From: Bacillota bacterium | Lineage (GTDB): Bacteria > Bacillota > Clostridia > Lachnospirales > Lachnospiraceae | Assembly: GCA_023398855.1 (NCBI GenBank) | Contig: JAEWRS010000453.1 | Coordinates: 1-5,026, forward strand | Direction: 5' to 3' | DNA length: 5,026 bases | Part shown: in pieces, positions 1-4,800 of the stretch | Layout of the letters: each line of letters opens with the position of its first letter | How positions within the stretch are numbered: position 1 is the stretch's first letter | Position numbers and translations under genes: made by a program | The notes under the pieces: model-generated | The model's input: only the letters and a program-made list of their open reading frames with translations | What the model was told of the DNA's origin: nothing | Database searches by the model: none

Positions 1-4
1 GAAC

Positions 5-1702
5 ATGGGAAAACGTGTTCTTATTGTTGGAGGCGTTGCCGGCGGTGCATCCGCCGCAGCCAGAATCAGGCGTCTGGATGCTGATGCATCCATAACCATA
101 TTAGAACGGGGAGAACATGTTTCCTTCTCCAACTGCTCACTTCCCTATTATTTAAGCAGGACCGTGGAGAATAAGGATCATTTAGTACTGATGACGCCAG
201 AGGGATTTAAAAGTTCCCATGATATTGACGTACGCGTAAACAGTGAGGTGTGCGGCATTGACCGCACCCTTAGAAAAATTCGTATAAAAGACCGCGTGAC
301 CGGTCAGGAATATGAAGAATCCTATGATGAGCTAGTGCTTTCACCAGGATCATATCCCATTTGCCCCAAGTCCATCGAGGGAGTGACTCTCCCTCATGTA
401 TTCACAGTGCGCAATGTGAATGATATTGGAAAGCTGGATGAATATATTACCAGAGAAGAGGTCCGCAGCGTAGTGGTGATCGGAGGCGGCTTTATTGGTC
501 TGGAGGTGGCTGAAAACCTGAAATCATCGGGAAAACAGGTGGCCGTGGCAGAGGCCGCAGACCAGATCATGGCACCTTTTGATTATGATATGAGCCAGCT
601 TCTGCAAAAAGAGCTGTACGATCAAGGGGTGGAGCTGGCCATTGGTGACGGCGTGAAAGCCATCACAGGGGACAAGGTTCTCTTAAACTCAGGCAGAGAA
701 CTGCCCTGTGATGCTGTGGTGCTTTCCATTGGCGTACTGCCGGAGACCGGGCTGGCAAAACAGGCCGGTCTGGAGATCGGCGAAACCGGTGCAATTAAGG
801 TGACACCAGATTACCGCACCAGTGATCCGCATATCTATGCAGTGGGTGATGCCATTGAGGTCTGCCATCGTCTGACTCATAAACCAACCAGGCTCCCGTT
901 AGCTGGTCCTGCCCTGCGCCAGGCCAGGGCTGCTGCTGATGCCATGTATGGCATATCCGCCAGGAATAACGGGGTCATCGGCTCCTGCGCTGTCAGGCTG
1001 TTCCAGTTAAACGCTGCTGCCACTGGCCTTAATGAGAGAACCGCAAAAGCAAACAATATCCCCTGCGATTCTGTCTACACCATGGCAATGGATAAGGTTG
1101 GCCTCATGCCCGGCAGCTCCCCCATACACTTTAAGCTGGTATTTGAAGTACCCACTGGAAGGATCCTGGGCGCCCAGGCTATCGGCAAAGGCAATGTGGA
1201 CAAACGAATCGATGTTATAGCAACACTGATTGCCATGAACGGGACCCTGGAGGACTTAAAAGAATTGGAGCTCTGCTATTCACCGGTATTTGGCACTGCA
1301 AGAGATGTGGTGAATCTGGCTGCACTGGTGGCACTTAATGTCTTACACGGAATCATGAAACAGGTTCCTGTCAGTAAAGCCAGGGAATTAGTGGAAAGCA
1401 AAGCCTGCATCATCGATGTGAGAGGCCAGGACGAATTTGAGATGGGACATCTGATTGGTGCTGTAAATATTCCCTTAGGGGAATTGAGGCAGCGTATATC
1501 CGAGATTCCTCATGACCGGCCGGTATACCTGCACTGCAGGACAAGCCAGAGAAGCTATCAGGCCGCCATGGCGTTAAAGGGCCGTGGATTTGACAATATT
1601 ATAAATATTTCCGGCTCCTTTCTGGGAATCAGTTATTATGAATATTTTACGGATGTGACTACTGGACGGGAAAAGATACTTACAGAATATAATTTTTTAT
1701 AA
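5..1702 (+). CDS. CoA-disulfide/persulfide reductase-like flavoprotein with C-terminal rhodanese domain
   Basis: The 565-residue product matches the CoADR-RHD architecture: a cytosolic FAD/NAD(P)H pyridine nucleotide-disulfide reductase fused to a rhodanese. Known members reduce CoA disulfide, CoA persulfide or polysulfide using one redox cysteine. Visible parts are the FAD dinucleotide fold (GGVAGGASAAARIRR, about 9-23), the redox-Cys motif SFSNCSLPYY with C44, the NAD(P)H fold VVIGGGFIGLEVAENL (about 157-172), the second FAD motif around YAVGDA (278-283), LPLAGPALRQARAAAD (297-312), a dimerisation domain (about 320-445), and a rhodanese domain (about 453-555) with active loop HCRTSQRS and C511. 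Length fits the family. The ATG at 5 gives the expected N-terminus directly before the FAD motif; its ribosome binding site would lie mostly outside the window. The segment usually reading like HAGYYPGA is DKVGLMPGS here (363-371), so the exact substrate is uncertain. The gene ends at a strong terminator facing the aspartate kinase gene. Confidence 0.9.
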   Translation: MGKRVLIVGGVAGGASAAARIRRLDADASITILERGEHVSFSNCSLPYYLSRTVENKDHLVLMTPEGFKSSHDIDVRVNSEVCGIDRTLRKIRIKDRVTGQEYEESYDELVLSPGSYPICPKSIEGVTLPHVFTVRNVNDIGKLDEYITREEVRSVVVIGGGFIGLEVAENLKSSGKQVAVAEAADQIMAPFDYDMSQLLQKELYDQGVELAIGDGVKAITGDKVLLNSGRELPCDAVVLSIGVLPETGLAKQAGLEIGETGAIKVTPDYRTSDPHIYAVGDAIEVCHRLTHKPTRLPLAGPALRQARAAADAMYGISARNNGVIGSCAVRLFQLNAAATGLNERTAKANNIPCDSVYTMAMDKVGLMPGSSPIHFKLVFEVPTGRILGAQAIGKGNVDKRIDVIATLIAMNGTLEDLKELELCYSPVFGTARDVVNLAALVALNVLHGIMKQVPVSKARELVESKACIIDVRGQDEFEMGHLIGAVNIPLGELRQRISEIPHDRPVYLHCRTSQRSYQAAMALKGRGFDNIINISGSFLGISYYEYFTDVTTGREKILTEYNFL

Positions 1703-1712
1703 AAGACAAGCA

Positions 1713-1761
1713 AAAAAACAGACGGTATGCCTTTGTATAAGGAACATACCGTCTGTTTTTT
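1713..1761. terminator. Bidirectional intrinsic terminator between convergent genes
   Basis: A perfect 17-bp inverted repeat (arms 1713-1729 and 1745-1761) consists of an A6 tract plus the core CAGACGGTATG, then its complement ending in T6. The inner bases 1730-1733 (CCTT) and 1739-1742 (AAGG) extend the stem around a short TGTAT loop. The A tract on one side and T tract on the other give a U-run in both directions. It sits 10 bases after the reductase stop and 8 bases past the aspartate kinase stop, so it should end both transcripts. Confidence 0.93.
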
Positions 1762-1769
1762 GCCGTGCT

Positions 1770-3095
1770 TTATTCTTTCACCTCAGTCATTATAAAGATA
1801 TCATAGATGGCTTTGATGGCTTCTTCAAAGTCTGAGTTTCTCACACCAATGATAATGTTAAGCTCACTGGAGCCCTGATCAATCATCTTAACGTTTACCC
1901 TGGCATGGGCAAGGGCGGAAAAAATTCTTCCTGCAGTCCCTCTGGTGGCCTTCATTCCACGGCCAACCACCGCAATCAGGGCAAGATCTGATTCCATCTC
2001 AAGGAAGTCAGGTTCTACTGCCCTGTGAATCCCCGCAATAACAGCCTGCTCATACTCTTCAAACTCCGACTGATGGACAAATACGGTCATGGTATCGATC
2101 CCTGACGGTATATGTTCAAAGGAAATGCCGAACTTTTCAAAAACTTCCAGAACCTTTCTCCCAAAGCCAACCTCAGCGTTCATCATGGCTTTTTCAATGT
2201 TAATGGAGCAAAATCCCCTTTTTCCTGCAACTCCTGTAATGGTATAATGAGGTTTCCTGCAGGTACTCTCCACAATCAGGGTTCCTTTATCATCAGGCTT
2301 ATTGGTGTTTCTGATATTAATGGGAATTCCTTCTTTTCTTACCGGAAATATGGCATCTTCATGGAGAACACTGGCTCCCATATAAGCAAGCTCTCTTAGC
2401 TCCCGGTATGTAATGGTCTCAATGACCTCAGGGTTCTTGATGATCCTGGGATCAGCCACCAAAAAACCGGAGACATCCGTCCAGTTTTCATACATATCCG
2501 CATGGATAGCCTTTGCTACAATAGAGCCTGTCACATCAGATCCGCCTCTGGAAAAGGTCTTTATAGTACCATCCTGCTTTGATCCGTAAAAACCTGGGAT
2601 CACCGCATGTTCTACATGTTCCAGGCGTTCTCCAAGCTCCTTATTTGTAAGCTCTGCATTAAAAGTACCGTCTGCATCAAAGAAGATCGCTTCAGCCGCA
2701 TCAACAAATTCATAGCCTAAATATTCTGCCATCACCAGTCCGTTTAAGTACTCGCCCCTGGAAGCCGCATAATCCCGGCCCGCTTTTTTAAGGAAATTAT
2801 CTTCGATCGTCTCAAACTCATGATCCAGATTTAAGTTTAAGTCAAGACCGTCAATGATCTCCACATAACGTTCCTTGATTTTTTCCAGAATCTTTTTATA
2901 GCTTTTTCCATCTGCTGCAGCATCATAGCACTGGTATAACAGATCCGTAACCTTTTCATCCTTATCATTCCGCTTGCCGGGTGCAGACGGCACGACAAAC
3001 CGTCTGCTCTTATCCCCGCGGATGATATCGCCGACTTTTTTAAACTGCTTTGCACTGGCTAAAGAGCTTCCTCCGAACTTCACAACTTTTTTCAT
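1770..3095 (-). CDS. lysC: Aspartate kinase (monofunctional, two C-terminal ACT domains)
   Basis: This enzyme phosphorylates aspartate with ATP, the first step toward lysine (via diaminopimelate), threonine and methionine. From the chosen start it is 441 residues, normal for monofunctional clostridial enzymes. The amino-acid kinase domain opens with KFGGSS (6-11), then SRGEYLNG (112-119), FSRGGSDVTGS (181-191) and a nucleotide-binding stretch including WTDVSGFLVADPR (205-217), then MGASVLHEDA and INIRNT. Two ACT domains follow, about 283-357 and 370-437; the second contains GRGMKATRGTAGRIF and SSELNIIIGV. ACT domains usually mediate lysine or threonine feedback inhibition, but which effector applies here cannot be read off. 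An upstream in-frame ATG (3104) would add MNA, but GAGGAG abuts that ATG while lying 9 bases before the ATG at 3095, so the shorter form is preferred. A near-consensus promoter sits just upstream; no lysine riboswitch fits in the short leader. Confidence 0.95.
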   Translation of the reverse strand: MKKVVKFGGSSLASAKQFKKVGDIIRGDKSRRFVVPSAPGKRNDKDEKVTDLLYQCYDAAADGKSYKKILEKIKERYVEIIDGLDLNLNLDHEFETIEDNFLKKAGRDYAASRGEYLNGLVMAEYLGYEFVDAAEAIFFDADGTFNAELTNKELGERLEHVEHAVIPGFYGSKQDGTIKTFSRGGSDVTGSIVAKAIHADMYENWTDVSGFLVADPRIIKNPEVIETITYRELRELAYMGASVLHEDAIFPVRKEGIPINIRNTNKPDDKGTLIVESTCRKPHYTITGVAGKRGFCSINIEKAMMNAEVGFGRKVLEVFEKFGISFEHIPSGIDTMTVFVHQSEFEEYEQAVIAGIHRAVEPDFLEMESDLALIAVVGRGMKATRGTAGRIFSALAHARVNVKMIDQGSSELNIIIGVRNSDFEEAIKAIYDIFIMTEVKE

Positions 3096-3104
3096 AGCGT
3101 TCAT

Positions 3105-3110
3105 CTCCTC
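3105..3110 (-). promoter_or_regulatory. Ribosome binding site deciding the aspartate kinase start
   Basis: On the minus strand GAGGAG directly touches the ATG at 3104 (zero spacing) but lies 9 bases before the next in-frame ATG at 3095. The second spacing is workable and the first is not, so translation should begin MKKVVKFGG. Confidence 0.75.
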
Positions 3111-3141
3111 TGATACCGGTTATTATACATATTTAACGGAA

Positions 3142-3170
3142 ATAATATCCTAATTGCTACCCGCTGTCAA
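3142..3170 (-). promoter_or_regulatory. Sigma-A promoter for the aspartate kinase gene
   Basis: On the minus strand there is a perfect -35 box TTGACA (3170-3165), a 17-base spacer, and the -10 box TATTAT (3147-3142). Transcription would start near 3135, leaving a leader of about 40 bases before the preferred ATG. That is too short for a known lysine riboswitch. This suggests the kinase is transcribed independently of the HD-domain gene upstream. Confidence 0.8.
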
Positions 3171-3216
3171 GTATTTTTCGTATTCCGTGCATATTTTTCC
3201 ATTTTCATGCATAAAC

Positions 3217-3798
3217 TTACGCTTCTATTTCCTGGTTCACTTTATCCTCACAGGAGCGCATGGCCAGAATGGTCTTCTCAAACAGCTCATCAAGAGTCCA
3301 GCCAAGGTTTTCAGCTCCAGTTGCGATCACTTCTCTGGAACAGCCCGCGGCAAACCGCTTATCCTTATATTTTTTCTTTAAGCTGGATACTTCCAGATCC
3401 ATGACACTTTTGGAAGGGCGCATCCTGGCTGCTGCTCCGATGAGACCGGTCAGTTCATCCGCGGCAAACATGATTTTTTCCATCACATGCTCTGGCTTTA
3501 TGTCAGAACAGATACCATAACCATGGCTGCATATGGCATGAACCAGCTCATCCTCTGCATTGATCTCAGAAAGAAGCTCCGGTGCTTTCTGACAGTGTTG
3601 CTCCGGGTACTGTTCAAAATCCACATCATGAAGAAGACCTGCAATTCCCCAGAACTCTTCCTCTGACCCAAATCCCATTTCTCCTGCGTACCAGCGCATG
3701 ACTCCTTCTACAGTCAGTCCGTGAAGCATGTGAAAGGGTTCCTTATTATACTTCATAAGTAATTCCAGTGCCTGTTGCCTTGTGATTGCTGTTTCCAT
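3217..3798 (-). CDS. HD-superfamily predicted phosphohydrolase
   Basis: The 193-residue protein belongs to the HD metal-dependent hydrolase superfamily, resembling the small stand-alone group often called predicted HD superfamily hydrolase (COG2316-like). Candidate metal ligands in order are H26 (MLHGL), the doublet H57-D58 (GLLHDVD), H87 and H92 (VHAICSH), and D114 (FAADELTGL). This fits the H...HD...D pattern. The C-terminal third is helical and charged, with no membrane segment or signal peptide, so it is probably cytosolic. HD enzymes usually cleave phosphoester bonds in nucleotides, but the substrate is unknown and no partner domain hints at one. The start is supported by AGGAGG 4 bases before the ATG at 3798. 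It lies 51 bases downstream of the DUF523 gene on the same strand with no convincing promoter between, so the two may share a transcript. No clear terminator follows its stop. Confidence 0.85.
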   Translation of the reverse strand: METAITRQQALELLMKYNKEPFHMLHGLTVEGVMRWYAGEMGFGSEEEFWGIAGLLHDVDFEQYPEQHCQKAPELLSEINAEDELVHAICSHGYGICSDIKPEHVMEKIMFAADELTGLIGAAARMRPSKSVMDLEVSSLKKKYKDKRFAAGCSREVIATGAENLGWTLDELFEKTILAMRSCEDKVNQEIEA

Positions 3799-3843
3799 AG
3801 TGCCTCCTCTTTCTAATTAATATTTATTATTGTCAAGCCTTTC

Positions 3844-3860
3844 GGTCCTTTAAAAGGACC
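3844..3860 (-). repeat. Short hairpin overlapping the DUF523 stop codon
   Basis: GGTCCTT (3844-3850) and AAGGACC (3854-3860) are a perfect 7-bp inverted repeat around TAA. The DUF523 stop codon (3852-3850 on the minus strand) lies inside it. No U-run follows on the minus strand, where the sequence continues GAAAGGCTTGACA. It therefore does not look like an intrinsic terminator; it might be an mRNA end-stabilising or processing hairpin. Confidence 0.5.
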
Positions 3861-4317
3861 CTATGCTGGTTTCTCCTGATACAAGGATTCCGTTTTCTTC
3901 CAAAAGCCTTGCAGCCACACCGCTTCCAGGAACCTTTGTCCCTGAAAACGTCCCATCATAAATATAGCCGTGGCCGCAGGATGGACTGCGTTCTTTTAAT
4001 ATAGCCCGGTTACAGCCATAAAGCCTGGCCAGCTTCAGTGTTTCCTTTGCTCCTTTTACAAAACAGTCTGTCACATCTTTTCCGGACCGGTCCACCACAC
4101 GAATCTTCTGCAGGCTTCCGGTCTCACTGCTGCCAACCTGCTCCGCAGGCTCCCTGGGCGTTTTAAGGCCTCCAAGCTGCTCCGGACAAACCGGTATGAA
4201 ATTGTATTTCTCCAAAAGCGCCACCAGGTCCTCACGCAGCCCGTTACCGCCGTCATAACGGCAGTTTATTCCCAGCAGACAGGCGCTCACCAGAATGTTT
4301 TCTTTTTCCCCGTTCAT
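3850..4317 (-). CDS. DUF523 / TudS-like iron-sulfur protein (possible thiouracil-type desulfidase)
   Basis: The 155-residue product carries the hallmark DUF523 motifs: VSACLLGINCRYDG (10-23), PVCPEQLGGLKTPREPAE (42-59), DVTDCFVKGA (81-90), AILKERSPSCG (105-115), IYDGTFSG (119-126) and a GxGVAARLL tail. The family includes TudS, a [4Fe-4S]-dependent 2-thiouracil desulfidase whose cluster is held by three cysteines; C13, C19 and C114 are the natural equivalents here, with C44-P-E46 a further conserved site. Desulfidase activity is inferred from family membership only; many members are uncharacterised. The frame stays open to an ATG at 4380, but that would add 21 poorly conserved residues starting inside a hairpin. 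The ATG at 4317 has AGGAGG 6 bases upstream and gives the normal family N-terminus. The HD hydrolase follows on the same strand, and the molybdenum hydroxylase gene is divergent. Confidence 0.88.
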   Translation of the reverse strand: MNGEKENILVSACLLGINCRYDGGNGLREDLVALLEKYNFIPVCPEQLGGLKTPREPAEQVGSSETGSLQKIRVVDRSGKDVTDCFVKGAKETLKLARLYGCNRAILKERSPSCGHGYIYDGTFSGTKVPGSGVAARLLEENGILVSGETSIGSF

Positions 4318-4323
4318 ATTCCG

Positions 4324-4329
4324 CCTCCT
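4324..4329 (-). promoter_or_regulatory. Ribosome binding site deciding the DUF523 start
   Basis: Consensus AGGAGG on the minus strand lies 6 bases before the ATG at 4317. The alternative upstream ATG at 4380 is preceded by GGAGG with zero spacing and sits in the 3' arm of a terminator-like stem, so 4317 is preferred. Confidence 0.82.
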
Positions 4330-4370
4330 ATTGCAAACCCATGCCATCAAAAATTTCCACACCAATGTGT

Positions 4371-4406
4371 AAAAAAACATCCTCCAGGCAAAAGCCCAGA
4401 GGACAT
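4371..4406 (-). terminator. Intrinsic-terminator-like hairpin in the DUF523 leader
   Basis: On the minus strand ATGTCCTCTGGGC (4406-4394) pairs with GCCTGGAGGATGT (4389-4377) over 13 positions, four of them G-U, around a TTTT loop, and is followed directly by a T-run to 4371. On the plus strand the wobbles become mismatches, so the structure is directional. It lies about 12 bases after the predicted start of transcription and 54 bases before the DUF523 ATG. It could be an attenuator, or could end a short RNA. Confidence 0.65.
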
Positions 4407-4424
4407 CATTTTCAGTCTTTTTTC

Positions 4425-4452
4425 ATTATATCACATGCAACAAAATTTGCAA
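4425..4452 (-). promoter_or_regulatory. Promoter for the DUF523 transcript
   Basis: On the minus strand a perfect TATAAT (4430-4425) is preceded by TGA, giving an extended -10 (TGnTATAAT). TTGCAA (4452-4447) lies 16 bases upstream as a partial -35. Transcription would begin near 4418, upstream of the leader hairpin, giving a leader of about 100 bases. Confidence 0.65.
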
Positions 4453-4529
4453 TATTTTAAAAATTTAATCTTATTTTCCAGGATATAAAAATCCCGATTG
4501 AAAACACTAATAATTACTTGATTTTCCTG

Positions 4530-4560
4530 GTTTACTTATAGATAAAATCTATAAGTAAAC
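4530..4560. repeat. Perfect 14-bp inverted repeat (operator or hairpin)
   Basis: GTTTACTTATAGAT (4530-4543) and ATCTATAAGTAAAC (4547-4560) are exact reverse complements separated by AAA. Neither direction has a following T-run, so an intrinsic terminator is unlikely. It sits between the leftward DUF523 promoter and the rightward hydroxylase promoters, where a regulator's operator would be placed. Confidence 0.8.
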
Positions 4561-4651
4561 TGGCCTCAGCCCTTTATTTAAGGGAAAAAACACATATTCT
4601 AACTTTTTTTGTATGCAGCTAAAAATTTTTTATATTTTCCTGGAATAAGAA

Positions 4652-4680
4652 TTGTTTTTGGACGATTTATATGTTAATAT
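4652..4680 (+). promoter_or_regulatory. Candidate distal promoter (P1) for the molybdenum hydroxylase gene
   Basis: TTGTTT (4652-4657), a 17-base spacer ending in TGT, and TAATAT (4675-4680) form a plausible promoter with an extended -10. Transcription would begin near 4687, giving a leader of about 115 bases that spans the 11-bp inverted repeat. AT-rich DNA makes chance matches common. Confidence 0.45.
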
Positions 4681-4708
4681 GGTTGTGGAAGAAGAAATAA
4701 AAGCGCCG

Positions 4709-4747
4709 ATTTTTAACAAAATTATATAAAAAAGTATTGTTAAAAAT
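4709..4747. repeat. Perfect 11-bp inverted repeat overlapping the proximal -35 box
   Basis: ATTTTTAACAA (4709-4719) and TTGTTAAAAAT (4737-4747) are exact reverse complements, 17 bases apart, with arm centres 28 bases apart. The right arm contains the TTGTTA -35 candidate of the proximal promoter, and the repeat lies downstream of P1. This is consistent with a repressor or activator site, or with a leader hairpin. Confidence 0.65.
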
Positions 4748-4767
4748 AATGTGCGGAATTATATAAT
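4737..4767 (+). promoter_or_regulatory. Candidate proximal promoter (P2) for the molybdenum hydroxylase gene
   Basis: TTGTTA (4737-4742) lies 17 bases before TATATA (4760-4765) or 19 bases before a perfect TATAAT (4762-4767). The -10 is embedded in the 10-bp palindrome ATTATATAAT (4758-4767). Transcription would start near 4774, within the small palindrome GTCCAGGAC (4772-4780), leaving a leader of under 30 bases. Confidence 0.5.
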
Positions 4768-4800
4768 ATCAGTCCAGGACAAAGAGAGAGAGGTATTGTC

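Larger units (their letters stand above)
4318..4800. other. AT-rich divergent control region without a supported gene
   Basis: This 483-base gap separates the divergently transcribed DUF523 and molybdenum hydroxylase genes. It contains a leftward promoter and leader hairpin (4371-4452), a 14-bp inverted repeat (4530-4560), two candidate rightward promoters (4652-4680 and 4737-4767) and an 11-bp inverted repeat (4709-4747). Three TTTTCCWGG words occur at 4474, 4522 and 4635. I found no credible small protein gene in it, and no recognised riboswitch core. Confidence 0.7.

Noticed and set aside
2112..2399. A 95-codon plus-strand open frame opposite the aspartate kinase gene.
   Set aside because: It lies wholly antisense to a strongly conserved gene, has no recognisable domain, and is best explained as a shadow frame.
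3188..3211. TGCAT...ATGCA repeat after the HD gene as its terminator.
   Set aside because: A 5-bp AT-rich stem with a 14-base loop and no T-run is not a credible terminator.
3096..3216. A lysine riboswitch ahead of aspartate kinase.
   Set aside because: The predicted leader is about 40 bases, far shorter than the aptamer, and no conserved core is present.
3154..3520. Overlapping plus-strand frames opposite the HD hydrolase gene and its downstream gap.
   Set aside because: They are antisense to conserved HD motifs, overlap each other in different frames, and show no domain or convincing ribosome binding site.
3831..3836. A perfect TTGACA on the minus strand upstream of the HD gene as a promoter.
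   Set aside because: No acceptable -10 box lies 15-19 bases downstream; the only AT-rich hexamers are at wrong spacing or run into the ribosome binding site.
4318..4380. In-frame N-terminal extension of the DUF523 protein starting MFFYTLVWKF.
   Set aside because: The extension starts inside a terminator stem and reads through its T-run, has zero-spaced Shine-Dalgarno bases, and lies outside the family's conserved N-terminus.
4347..4409. A 20-codon minus-strand frame (MMSSGLLPGGCFF...) through the leader hairpin, a possible leader peptide for attenuation.
   Set aside because: No ribosome binding site precedes it, the predicted transcript begins only about 9 bases upstream, and it has no run of a single regulatory amino acid.
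4570..4584. Hairpin CCCTT-TATTT-AAGGG as a terminator.
   Set aside because: The stem is only 5 bp, and the adjacent A-run follows it on the plus strand, so no U-run follows the hairpin in either direction.
4681..4800. A purine or other metabolite riboswitch ahead of the molybdenum hydroxylase gene.
   Set aside because: None of the conserved purine-aptamer core or paired-loop elements is visible, and the proximal promoter would leave too short a leader.
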